Of a DNA stretch of 39,249 nt, positions 1 to 8,608 are shown one piece after another. The notes under the pieces were generated by a model. The model worked only from the letters and a program-made list of their open reading frames with translations. It made no database searches and had not been told where the DNA came from. The translations under genes were made by a program, and so were the position numbers. How positions within the stretch are numbered: position 1 is the stretch's first letter; each line of letters starts with the position of its first letter. This stretch comes from Actinobacteria bacterium OK074 (GTDB taxonomy: Bacteria; Actinomycetota; Actinomycetes; Streptomycetales; Streptomycetaceae), in the NCBI GenBank assembly GCA_001298575.1, contig LJCV01000310.1, positions 1 to 39,249 of the forward strand, in the 5' to 3' direction.

Positions 1-1
1 G

Positions 2-1381
2 GAGGGGGGTGGGGGGGGCGGGAGTTCTTCGGCGGCGGCGCCGGAGGGATCGTCGGCGGTGGGGTCGGTGGGTTCGGCTGAGGGGTTGGGTTCGGCTGGT
101 GGGGCGGCGGCCTCGGAGACTTCGGCCGGGGGCGGGGAGAAGGCGGCTGGGGCTGCGGCTACGGATGCCTCGGCTTCCAAGGCTTCGCCGTCCGCTGCTT
201 CGCCTTCGGCTGCCTCGGGTTCTGGGGGTTCCTCCTCTGCCTCGGGGGCGGTTGGGGCCGGGGTGGACGTGTCTTCCGCGTGGAAGCGGGGGGCCTCGGG
301 GGCGTCGGGGGCCGTGGCTGGTGAGGCGGCCGGGGCGAGTGTGAGTGGTGAGGCTGGGTCCGGTACCGGCACCGGTGCTGGAGTCGTCAGCCCCAGCTCC
401 GGCCCAAACTCCAGCTCCAGTTCCAGCCCCAGCCCCCGCTCTGGTGCCGGTGTCGGCTCCGGTTCCAGTGGGGCCTCCGCGGGGAGCGCCGCTTCGGGCG
501 TGGGGCGGGAAAGTGCTGCCCTTGGGTCGAACTCCGGTTCGGTGAAGCCGAGTTCGGGGTGGCCCGTGGTGCCGGATCCGGATCGGCCGCCGAGGCCGCC
601 GCAGCCGCCTCGGGCACCGTTGACCGATGTGGTGTCGAAGCGGACGTTGGTGGTCATCGCCCTGGTGGTGGTGCTCGCCGTGGCCGGTGCGGTGCTGGCG
701 TTCACCCTCGGCGGTGACGACGACACCAAGGACAGCAAGGGCGCGGGCACGAAGTCGGTGGCGTCCGGCGGTGTCACCGCCAAGAGCAGTGCCGACAGCG
801 GGGCCCATGTCGACAGCGGCAGCGACTCCGGCAAGGAGACGGCGGGGGCGGACATCGAGAACACCGCCGACAGTTCGCCGCTGCCGAGTGCGAGCACGAG
901 CGCGTCGGCGTCCGGCGGTTCGGACTCGGGCGGTTCCGGCAGCGGGACCACGGCCGCCACGACGTACAAGGGCAGTCAGGGGTTCTCCATCGGGCTGCCG
1001 AAGGGGTGGAAGTACGCGTCGACGGACTCGGCCGGGGTGCGGTTCACCGGCCCCGACGGGCAGCGGCTCCTTGTCGCCTGGACCTCCACGCCCAAGAGCG
1101 ACCCGGTGGCGGACTGGGAGAACCAGGAGAAGTCCATGACGCGCTCCCAGTACCAGCGGATCCGAATAGAGAAGGTGAGCTACCGCGGCTGGAACACGGC
1201 CGACTGGGAGTTCACCTATGTGGACGGCGGGACCAAGTACCGGGTGATCGACCGGGGGTTCGTCGTCGACTCGGATCAGGGGTACGCGCTGCTGTACACG
1301 GCGAAGTCGGCGGACTGGGACGGCTCGCTGCGCGCGAGCACGTGGAAGACCCTCACGGAGACGTTCGAGCCGAAGGCTTGA
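2..1381 (+). CDS. C-terminal part of a membrane-anchored protein, probably a Ser/Thr kinase (5' end outside window)
   Basis: The frame is open from the first bases of the window, so the true start lies upstream. What remains is a Ser/Ala/Gly/Pro-rich linker of about 200 residues, a transmembrane helix (RTLVVIALVVVLAVAGAVLA, about bases 639-700), a second Ser/Gly/Asp-rich linker, and a folded extracellular domain of about 135 residues. That domain contains GFSIGLPKGW, ADWEFTY and YALLYTAKSADW. The same pattern (GFxxxxPxGW, a W/xFTW strand, a YAxYxT strand) ends the kinase at 5100-6863 and is weaker in 1655-4831. By analogy the missing N-terminus is probably a Hanks-type kinase domain, but no kinase motif is inside the window, so this is inference. 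The TGA at 1379-1381 is followed by about 270 nt before the next gene. Confidence 0.75.
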   Translation, partial: EGGGGGGSSSAAAPEGSSAVGSVGSAEGLGSAGGAAASETSAGGGEKAAGAAATDASASKASPSAASPSAASGSGGSSSASGAVGAGVDVSSAWKRGASGASGAVAGEAAGASVSGEAGSGTGTGAGVVSPSSGPNSSSSSSPSPRSGAGVGSGSSGASAGSAASGVGRESAALGSNSGSVKPSSGWPVVPDPDRPPRPPQPPRAPLTDVVSKRTLVVIALVVVLAVAGAVLAFTLGGDDDTKDSKGAGTKSVASGGVTAKSSADSGAHVDSGSDSGKETAGADIENTADSSPLPSASTSASASGGSDSGGSGSGTTAATTYKGSQGFSIGLPKGWKYASTDSAGVRFTGPDGQRLLVAWTSTPKSDPVADWENQEKSMTRSQYQRIRIEKVSYRGWNTADWEFTYVDGGTKYRVIDRGFVVDSDQGYALLYTAKSADWDGSLRASTWKTLTETFEPKA

Positions 1382-1474
1382 TTCCGGCTGCGTTCGGGCA
1401 CATGGCTCTCGGGGCACATACCTCGCAAGGGTCGTGTCTCGTGCCTCAGCGGCTCGGTGGACGCAGAAGTCACG

Positions 1475-1508
1475 ACGTAACGTGACGTAGCACGCGCCAA
1501 CGTTACGT
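1475..1508. promoter_or_regulatory. Inverted repeat upstream of the pseudokinase gene
   Basis: A perfect 9-bp inverted repeat, ACGTAACGT (1475-1483) and ACGTTACGT (1500-1508), lies in the 273-nt gap between the first two kinase-like genes. A second partial ACGTA copy sits just inside the left arm (GTGACGTAG). A TANNNT box (TACGTT, 1504-1509) overlaps the right arm, so the repeat could be an operator covering a promoter about 140 nt before the GTG. No -35 is convincing. The role is inferred. Confidence 0.35.
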
Positions 1509-1654
1509 TCTGTGCCTATCTGTGGTGACGAAGTGGCGTATCCCTCGGTGCAGGTTGCCTCCGGCACGTATCGTGAGTGGTTGCGGACCGTACGCATCCA
1601 GAACGGAACGCCAGACGAACGGATTTGAGCACACGCGCGGCCGGGGGAGGCATC

Positions 1655-4600
1655 GTGGACGAGTACGCGGGTCGAGTACTGGCCGACCGCTACCGCCTGC
1701 CGCTGCCGCCTGCCGACGAGTACGAGATAGCCCCCGAGAGCCGCGCCTTCGACACCTACAGTGGACAGGAAGTCCTTGTACGGCAGGTGCCGTTGCCCGA
1801 GGTCGTCGAGGCGGAGGTGCTCGACGCGGACGGGCTGCCCGAGGGGTTCGTGGCGCGGGACGGCACGGCCCGGCGCTCCGGAAGCCGGTCGGCCGCGACG
1901 CGGCGGCCCGCCGAACCGGCCGTGCGGCGCGCCGTCGAGGCCGCGCAGGCCGCCGCGCAGATACCCGACCACCCCCGGCTCGACCAGGTTTTCGACGTGT
2001 TCGCCGAGGGCGGTTCGCTCTGGATCGTCAGCGAGGTGGTGACCGCGCGGCCGTTGGCGGCGCTGCTCGCCGAGCAGCCGCTGACGCCGTACCGGGCCGC
2101 CGAGGTCGCCGCCGACGTCCTCATGGCGCTGCGGGTGCTGCACGCGCACGGCTGGGTGCACCGCAACATCACCGCTCGGACGGTGCTGGTCTGCGAGGAC
2201 GGCCGCATCGTCCTCACGGGGCTGGCGGCCGGGGCCGCGGAAGAGGCGCTGTGCGGGTACGACCCGGTGCCGGTACGGGACTTCGAGGGCGGCGGCGGTT
2301 CTGTCGGTACCGGCGGCAATGGCGGCGCGAACGGCAATGTGGGTGCCGTCAGTGTTTCTGTGGAGAGTGCGGAGGGGCGTGGGGACGGGGGTGGTGACGG
2401 CGTCGGCGTCGGCGTCGGTGGTGCTGCGGGGGCCGGCGGTTCTGGTGGTGCCGGTGGTGCGTTTGGGGTGGAGGTGGCGGACGCCGGGGCCGCGCGGCGG
2501 GCCGCGATCGAGGCGCGGGCGAACGGGGCCGGTCCGGCGGGCGGCGCGTCCGGTGGGGCTCAACCGGCCGGTGGGCCGCGGGCGTTGGAGGGTGGTACCG
2601 GCACCGGTGGTGGTGGCGGTGGTAGCGAGAACGACATCCGGGCCGCGCGGGCCGGGGCGATCGCCGCGTACCGTGCCGGGGCGCGGGCCGCGGCTCGGGT
2701 GCAGGAGGAGCAGCGGGGCGGGCCGCCCGCTCTGCCGCCGTCTCGCCCCGCGGGCGGGGACAGTGCTGCTGCGACGGGTGCGGGTGCCGGTCCGGCCGCG
2801 GGTGCGTCGCAGGGTGGTCAGCAGGGGCAGGTTCCGGCCCCGGCCCCGGCTCCGACCCTGCCTCCGGCTCAGGGCACTCCGCCGCCGCCCGGGCAGATCG
2901 CCGACCCGTACGGGGTGGGCGGGAAGACCCCATGGCACGGCGCCGCGCCTCGGCCCGGGGCGGCCGTTGGCCAGGGCGGGGTTCCTGGGCCTGGGCAGAC
3001 CCCGGGTCCGGTCCCGGCCCAGGGGCAGGTTCAGGGCCAAGCCTCGGGGCAGATTCAGGGGCAGGCTCAGGGGCACCGCGCCGAACTGCCGGGCGGTCCG
3101 GCCGCGCCTTCGGGCAACACGGCCGACCCGTACGGGATGCCGGGCGCCGTCCCGGGCCCGTACACGAACGGTGTGCACGGGCCCGTACCCCCTACGGGCC
3201 CCGGCGCGGGCCCGTACGGCAACGGCACCCAGGGCGGTCGCCTGTACGCCCCCGGCCCCTACGGCAATGGAAACGGCGCCCAGGCTCAATCCCAGCCCCA
3301 GCCCCAGTCGCAGCTTCAGGTGCCACCCCTGCCACAAGGCCAAGCCCAAGCCCAAGGCCAGGTGCAGGCCCAGGCCCGCCGGCACCCCTCTCCCGTAGGG
3401 AACCCCGTAGGGAACGGCGCGCACGCCCCCGAGGCCCTCGCCGTCGCCCCCGGCGCGCAGTCGGGGACGTCGGGGACGTCGGGGACGACCCCTACCCGTA
3501 CCCCCACTCCCGCCCCCCGCCGTGGCCCCGCCACCGCGCTCGCCGCCGAGCGGGCCCGGCAGGCGCGGATGGCTGTGGTGGGGCCGGTGACCGAGCGGTG
3601 GGCGCCCGAGCAGGCCGGGCCCGTGCACGAGAACTGGCAGCTGGCCGCGCCCGTGGGGCCCGCGACCGATCTGTGGGCGCTGGGCGCGCTGCTCTTCCGG
3701 GCCGTGCAGGGGCATGCGCCCTACCCGGAGGAGACGACCGCCGAACTCGTCCAGATGGTGTGCTCCGAGCCGCCCGCCTTCGCCGAGGAGTGCGGCCCGC
3801 TGCGGCCGGTCGTCGAGTCGCTGCTGCGGCAGGACCCCACCGAGCGGCTCGACTTCGAGGAACTGCGCGGCTGGTTGCGTTCGCTCGTCCGTTCGGCGCC
3901 GGAGCCGGACGCCGGCACGCACGTCGTGTCCGCGCCGCCCGTCGACCACCGGCCGTCCGACCCCCGGCGGCTGCCGATCAAGCGCCGCCGCGGCGAACTC
4001 GTGCGCAGGCGTCGCGCCGGGCTGCCCGTCGCCACCCACGCCCGCCACCGTCGCAAGGACGGCGGTCCGGCCAGGCCCCACCACCTCGGCCGCAACCTGC
4101 TCGTGCTGGTGCTGCTCGCGCTCGCCGGAGCCCTGGTGTACGCGATGGCGTTCATGCCGAAGGCCGGGTCGGACGCCGGCACCGGGACGGGCACCGGTAC
4201 GAATACGGGCACGGACACGGGCGGTGACAGCCGTACGGACGGCGACCGGACCGGCTCCAGCGTCAACCCCGGTTCCTCGCCGGGCAGTTCAGCGGGGACC
4301 GGCCAGTCGACCCCCAGCGGCGGTGCCACTTCCTCCGGGTCCACGCCGTCCGCCGACACCCAGACCACCAACCCGGCGGTCGCCGACGGCTTCACCCTGC
4401 GCAAGGATGCCGCGGGCTTCCAGGTCGCCGTCGCCAACGGCTGGACCCGTACGGCGATGAACAGCAGCGGTCAAGTCGTGTACTCCCACGACGACTTCGA
4501 GCTGATCGTCGTCCCCGGGCGGGACAGCACGAGCAAGTACGGCAGCGATCCGCTCACTTATCAGCGGGAGTCGGAGCTGGAGACGCGGCCGTACCGCGAC

Positions 4601-4831
4601 TCGACCTGGGCGACGGCCAGCGGGATGCGGCAGACCGAGGTCGCCGGACGGGTCATGGCCGAGGGGCAGTTCACCTGGACCGAGGACGGCCGCGAACTGT
4701 TCGTGCGCAACCTCGCCGTCATCATCGACGGCCACTACCACGTCGTCCAGGTGCGCGGTCCGGACGCCGAGGTGGACGAGGTGAACCGGCTGTACGAACA
4801 GGCCGAGCAGACCTACGAGTCCACCGGCTGA
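1655..4831 (+). CDS. Membrane-anchored Ser/Thr pseudokinase with a large insert in the activation segment
   Basis: 1058 aa from GTG 1655, which follows GGGGAGG with a 4-nt gap; the frame is open further upstream but no better start is seen. The N-terminal part aligns with Hanks-type kinases (LADRYRL; RVLHAHGWVHRN; IVLTGL). The catalytic signatures are lost: no glycine loop, Arg in the VAIK lysine position (VLVRQV), HRN instead of HRD at 169-171, no metal-binding Asn, and TGL instead of DFG at 188-190. About 460 residues rich in Gly, Ala, Pro and Gln follow before WAPE (649-652), DLWALG and the rest of the C-lobe. A basic stretch, a transmembrane helix (about 814-835), a GT/ST-rich linker and an extracellular domain (about 915-1058; GFQVAVANGW, GQFTWTEDG) complete it. 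Catalysis is unlikely; a scaffold or regulator of the adjacent kinases is inferred. Confidence 0.85.
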   Translation: MDEYAGRVLADRYRLPLPPADEYEIAPESRAFDTYSGQEVLVRQVPLPEVVEAEVLDADGLPEGFVARDGTARRSGSRSAATRRPAEPAVRRAVEAAQAAAQIPDHPRLDQVFDVFAEGGSLWIVSEVVTARPLAALLAEQPLTPYRAAEVAADVLMALRVLHAHGWVHRNITARTVLVCEDGRIVLTGLAAGAAEEALCGYDPVPVRDFEGGGGSVGTGGNGGANGNVGAVSVSVESAEGRGDGGGDGVGVGVGGAAGAGGSGGAGGAFGVEVADAGAARRAAIEARANGAGPAGGASGGAQPAGGPRALEGGTGTGGGGGGSENDIRAARAGAIAAYRAGARAAARVQEEQRGGPPALPPSRPAGGDSAAATGAGAGPAAGASQGGQQGQVPAPAPAPTLPPAQGTPPPPGQIADPYGVGGKTPWHGAAPRPGAAVGQGGVPGPGQTPGPVPAQGQVQGQASGQIQGQAQGHRAELPGGPAAPSGNTADPYGMPGAVPGPYTNGVHGPVPPTGPGAGPYGNGTQGGRLYAPGPYGNGNGAQAQSQPQPQSQLQVPPLPQGQAQAQGQVQAQARRHPSPVGNPVGNGAHAPEALAVAPGAQSGTSGTSGTTPTRTPTPAPRRGPATALAAERARQARMAVVGPVTERWAPEQAGPVHENWQLAAPVGPATDLWALGALLFRAVQGHAPYPEETTAELVQMVCSEPPAFAEECGPLRPVVESLLRQDPTERLDFEELRGWLRSLVRSAPEPDAGTHVVSAPPVDHRPSDPRRLPIKRRRGELVRRRRAGLPVATHARHRRKDGGPARPHHLGRNLLVLVLLALAGALVYAMAFMPKAGSDAGTGTGTGTNTGTDTGGDSRTDGDRTGSSVNPGSSPGSSAGTGQSTPSGGATSSGSTPSADTQTTNPAVADGFTLRKDAAGFQVAVANGWTRTAMNSSGQVVYSHDDFELIVVPGRDSTSKYGSDPLTYQRESELETRPYRDSTWATASGMRQTEVAGRVMAEGQFTWTEDGRELFVRNLAVIIDGHYHVVQVRGPDAEVDEVNRLYEQAEQTYESTG

Positions 4832-5042
4832 CCAGGCTCTGCCGGACGGCGTCTTGTGCGCCGCCTTCGGTACGGCTTCTCGCCCGCCCTCTCGCCCGCC
4901 CTCTCGTACGGTCGCGAAATGCGGCCCCCATGCGCCGAGTTGCCCTTCCGGGCCGCTGAAGTGCCCTTATGGCTCACCGAGGTTGCACCTCGTCGCCAAA
5001 AGCGAGAACCGTCACAGTGGTGTCTCCGAACGATCGTGCCGG

Positions 5043-5071
5043 TTCCCTGTACGGAAGTCGCTCTCTAGTCT
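5043..5071 (+). promoter_or_regulatory. Candidate promoter of the kinase gene at 5100
   Basis: TAGTCT (5066-5071) fits the actinobacterial -10 pattern TANNNT. TTCCCT (5043-5048) lies 17 nt upstream as a weak -35. Transcription would start near 5078, leaving a leader of about 22 nt that contains the GGGGA ribosome site before GTG 5100. The 268-nt gap 4832-5099 holds nothing else that I recognise. Confidence 0.4.
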
Positions 5072-5099
5072 GGCCCCGTCAAGAGCATTGCGGGGAAAC

Positions 5100-6863
5100 G
5101 TGAACCAGACGCAGGGCCTGCTGGCGGGTCGCTACCGGCTCCTCGACGCCATCGGCAGCGGCGGCATGGGGCGGGTGTGGCGTGCCCGGGACGAGGTGCT
5201 CCACCGGGCGGTCGCCATCAAGGAGTTGACCGCCGCGCTGTACGTCTCCGAGAGCGAACGGCCCCGGCTGCTCGCGCGCACCCACGCCGAGGCCCGGGCC
5301 GCCGCCCGGATCAACCACTCCGCCGTCGTCACCGTCCACGACGTCCTGGACCACGACGAACGCCCCTGGATCGTCATGGAGTTGGTCGAGGGCGGTTCGC
5401 TCGCCGACGCCGTGAAGGAACGCGGTCGCGTCGAGCCCGCGGAGAGCGCGCGCATCGGCCTGTGGGTGCTGCGCGCGCTGCGGGCGGCGCACTCCGCGGG
5501 CGTACTGCACCGCGACGTGAAGCCCGGCAACGTCCTGCTCGCCACCGACGGGCGGGTGTTGCTCACCGACTTCGGGATCGCACAGGTCGAGGGCGACACC
5601 ACGATCACGCGCACCGGGGAGATCGTCGGCTCGGTCGACTACCTCGCCCCCGAGCGCATCCGCGGCCAAGACCCGGGCCCCGCCTCGGACTTGTGGGCCC
5701 TGGGCGCCACGCTCTATACGGCGGTGGAGGGCCGTTCGCCGTTCCGCCGGACCTCGCCGCTGACCACCATGCAGGCCGTGGTGGAGGACGAACCGGAGCC
5801 GTCGGGCCGGGCCGGAGCGCTCGGGCCCGTCATCACGGCGCTCCTCCGCAAGGACCCCGCGGCCCGCCCGGGCATGGACGAGGCCGAACAACTGCTCGCG
5901 GAGGCGGCGGAGGGACGACGGCCGCGGGGCGCGCAGGCGTATGTCGTCACCGAGCACGTGGACTTGGGCGCGGTGACGGGGGAGTCCGCGACCGTGGATC
6001 GGACGGCGTACCGGCCCCAGGCTTTCCCTACGGGTCCGGCCGTGACCCCGACTCCGGCCTCAACCCAGGCCAAGGACCAGGCCCCTGCCTCGTACCCGAG
6101 TGGCGGTACGGCCGAGCCGGTTCACATCCTCAACTCCCATGGCAGTGAAGGGGGTTCGTCGGGACCCCGGCGGCGCCGACGTCGTCGTACGGCCGTTCTC
6201 GCCGGTGCGGTCGCGGCGGTGGTGCTCGGTGGGGCCGGGGTGGTGGCGTTCCGGTACGTCGACGGGATGGGGGAGGGGGTGCACTCGTCCGGCTCGGCGG
6301 GCACCGTGTCGTCGCCCTCGCCGGACGCTTCGTCGACCCCGTCATCCGCCAACTCCGGTGCCACGCCCTCTGCTTCGGGCCTGACCGCCGGCGGCATACC
6401 GGCGGGCTGGGTGCGGATCAAGGACGCCGAGGGGTTCGGGCTCGCGCTGCCCAAGGGGTGGAAGCGGCAGGACGGCAACGCCTCCGACGGCCAGGTCGAC
6501 TACACGCCGGACAACGGCGACACCCTCGTGCGCATCGCCGTCGACGACTCGCCCGACTTCGACTCCGCGTACGCCCACCAGCTCGACCTGGAACAGCAGT
6601 TGCAGCGGCTGTACTTGTACAAGCGGGTGAGCCTGAACGTGAACACCTTCCGGGACCGCAGCGGTTCGCTGTGGGACTTCACCTGGACGGCGCTGGCCAA
6701 GGACTCCGACTTCCCCGGTCCGCGCCGGGCCATTGAGCAGACCTACTTCGGCCGGGACGGCGTCGAGTACGCGATCTACATGACGTCCGCCGCCGCCGAC
6801 TGGACGGCGACACGGCAGAACTTCGAGGCCATTCTGAGGAGTTGGCGGCAGCCGGGAGCGTGA
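5100..6863 (+). CDS. Transmembrane Ser/Thr protein kinase (PknB/Hanks type)
   Basis: 587 aa from GTG 5100, chosen because it precedes the kinase domain by only about 10 residues and has GGGGA upstream. All catalytic motifs are present: glycine loop GSGGMG (19-24), VAIK with Lys41, HRDVKPGN (137-144), DFG (157-159), APE (183-185) and DLWALG. A Pro/Thr-rich juxtamembrane linker leads to an Arg-rich stop sequence, a transmembrane helix (about 364-385), an Ser/Pro linker, and an extracellular domain of about 140 residues (GFGLALPKGW, LWDFTWT, YAIYMTSAAADW). It should phosphorylate Ser/Thr on cytoplasmic partners in response to something outside the membrane. The extracellular domain is not PASTA, so the ligand is unknown. 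Third member of a four-gene array, and a likely active partner for the pseudokinase upstream. Confidence 0.93.
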   Translation: MNQTQGLLAGRYRLLDAIGSGGMGRVWRARDEVLHRAVAIKELTAALYVSESERPRLLARTHAEARAAARINHSAVVTVHDVLDHDERPWIVMELVEGGSLADAVKERGRVEPAESARIGLWVLRALRAAHSAGVLHRDVKPGNVLLATDGRVLLTDFGIAQVEGDTTITRTGEIVGSVDYLAPERIRGQDPGPASDLWALGATLYTAVEGRSPFRRTSPLTTMQAVVEDEPEPSGRAGALGPVITALLRKDPAARPGMDEAEQLLAEAAEGRRPRGAQAYVVTEHVDLGAVTGESATVDRTAYRPQAFPTGPAVTPTPASTQAKDQAPASYPSGGTAEPVHILNSHGSEGGSSGPRRRRRRRTAVLAGAVAAVVLGGAGVVAFRYVDGMGEGVHSSGSAGTVSSPSPDASSTPSSANSGATPSASGLTAGGIPAGWVRIKDAEGFGLALPKGWKRQDGNASDGQVDYTPDNGDTLVRIAVDDSPDFDSAYAHQLDLEQQLQRLYLYKRVSLNVNTFRDRSGSLWDFTWTALAKDSDFPGPRRAIEQTYFGRDGVEYAIYMTSAAADWTATRQNFEAILRSWRQPGA

Positions 6864-6958
6864 CGGTCCCCATGCCCCTTGCCGCGAGGTGTCACGGGTT
6901 TGTGACCGAAAAGCGTCGGAGGTGGATGCCGGTGCTCATGACACGGTAAGCATGGGGC

Positions 6959-8608
6959 ATGAGTAGCAACGGGGGAGCGTTCTACCGTGCCGACGAGCCG
7001 ACGAGTTTCGCTCTGCAACCACCACGCCCGGCTGACTCCGGCCCGGACGGCCAGCCGCCGCGACCGCCCGAGCCGCATCGGCCCGAGTCCCGTGGGGAGG
7101 ACGTCGGCGAATCCGTCAACGGCCGTCTCATCGCGGGGCGTTACCGTCTCCTCTCCCGGCTCGGGCACGGCGGTATGGGTACCGTCTGGCGGGCCAGGGA
7201 CGAGACGGTCGACCGCGAGGTGGCCGTCAAGGAACCGCGGATCGCCGCCGAACTTCCCGAACGCGAACGTGCCAACGCGTACGAGCGGATGCGTCGCGAG
7301 GCCCGGGCCGCCGCGCGGCTCGACCACCCAGCGGTCGTGAACGTGTACGACGTCGCGGACGTGGACGGCCGGCCGTGGCTGGTGATGGAGCTGGTGCGGG
7401 GCCGTTCGCTGGGGGACGTGCTCCAGGAGGGCACCCTCGGGGTGCCGGAAGCGGCGAGAATCGGCCTGGAGGTGCTCGGCGCCCTGGAGGCCGCGCACGC
7501 CGCGGGCATTCTGCACCGGGACGTGAAGCCCGACAACGTGCTGCTCGGCCGCCACGACCGCGTCGTCCTCACGGACTTCGGCATCGCCCAGATCGAGGGC
7601 GAGACGAGCCTCACCGACACCGGCGGCTTCGTCGGCTCGCCCGAATACATCGCGCCGGAACGGGTGTTGGGGCAGCGGCCGGGCCCGGCGGCGGACCTGT
7701 GGTCGCTCGGTGTCGTCCTGTACGCGGCCACAGAGGGCGTGTCGCCGTTCCGGCGCAGCAACACCCCCGCGACCCTCCAGTCGGTGCTCAACTCCACGCC
7801 CGCACCGCCCGCTTCGGCCCGTGGGCCGCTCGCGCGGGCCATCAACGGGCTGCTGGAGAAGGACCCGGCACGCCGGCCGGACGCGGCCACCGTCCGCCGA
7901 CTCCTCCAAGAGGCCGCCGCCCCACCGCCGTTGGACCCGACCGCCGCGGTCACACTCCCCAACTCGCCACTTCAGAACGGCGGTACGCGGTTCCGTCCCC
8001 GCCGCAGGACACTGCTCGGCGCGGGAGCGGCGGTCGTCGCGGCGGCGGTGGCAACGTACCTCCTGGTCGCGAACCCCTTCGCGGGCCCGCTGCCGGACGG
8101 CTGGCTGACCCGCGCCCAGCCGGAGTTGGGCGCGACCCTGGCGGTGCCCGCGGAGTACCAGGTCACCAGGCCGGAGGCCGACGACACCGACCAGGACTGG
8201 GTGACGTACTCGGACTGGAGCGGCGCCATCCAGGTCCGTCTGGACCTGGCCCGCCGGTCGCAGGACACCACGCACCAGATCAGGAACTCCGCGGCGGCCC
8301 AAATGTACGCGGACAACGAGAAGTTCAAGAACGAGGGCGCCTACCAGCTCGCCATGCCCGCGGCCCCGCACCAGGACCCGGAGACCCGCACCTACCAGGG
8401 CCGGAAGGCCGCCGAGAACACGCTCACCTACACCACGACCGACAGCCAGAACCCCCGGCCCCGCGAGGTGGAGATCTTCTACTACCGCAACTCCGCTGGA
8501 AACATGTACAAGTTGACGGTCGGCTACCCGGGCAGGGGCGACTTCACGGCCCGGGGCCGGGAGGTGGCGAAGACGGCGATCACGAACCTGGACGTCAACC
8601 GACTGTGA
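6959..8608 (+). CDS. Transmembrane Ser/Thr protein kinase (PknB/Hanks type)
   Basis: 549 aa from ATG 6959. A Pro-rich N-terminal tail of about 55 residues precedes an intact kinase domain: GHGGMG (69-74), VAVK with Lys91, HRDVKPDN (186-193), DFG (206-208) and APE (232-234). One transmembrane helix follows (about 351-370, GAGAAVVAAAVATYLLV). The extracellular domain of about 175 residues starts LPDGWLTRAQPELGATLAVP; it resembles the neighbours' ectodomains more loosely than they resemble each other. No strong ribosome site precedes the ATG (GGGGC only). A short inverted repeat GTCAC/GTGAC lies about 50 nt upstream (near 6892-6905). The stop codon overlaps the next gene's start in GTGA, so the two are translationally coupled. 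Confidence 0.93.
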   Translation: MSSNGGAFYRADEPTSFALQPPRPADSGPDGQPPRPPEPHRPESRGEDVGESVNGRLIAGRYRLLSRLGHGGMGTVWRARDETVDREVAVKEPRIAAELPERERANAYERMRREARAAARLDHPAVVNVYDVADVDGRPWLVMELVRGRSLGDVLQEGTLGVPEAARIGLEVLGALEAAHAAGILHRDVKPDNVLLGRHDRVVLTDFGIAQIEGETSLTDTGGFVGSPEYIAPERVLGQRPGPAADLWSLGVVLYAATEGVSPFRRSNTPATLQSVLNSTPAPPASARGPLARAINGLLEKDPARRPDAATVRRLLQEAAAPPPLDPTAAVTLPNSPLQNGGTRFRPRRRTLLGAGAAVVAAAVATYLLVANPFAGPLPDGWLTRAQPELGATLAVPAEYQVTRPEADDTDQDWVTYSDWSGAIQVRLDLARRSQDTTHQIRNSAAAQMYADNEKFKNEGAYQLAMPAAPHQDPETRTYQGRKAAENTLTYTTTDSQNPRPREVEIFYYRNSAGNMYKLTVGYPGRGDFTARGREVAKTAITNLDVNRL

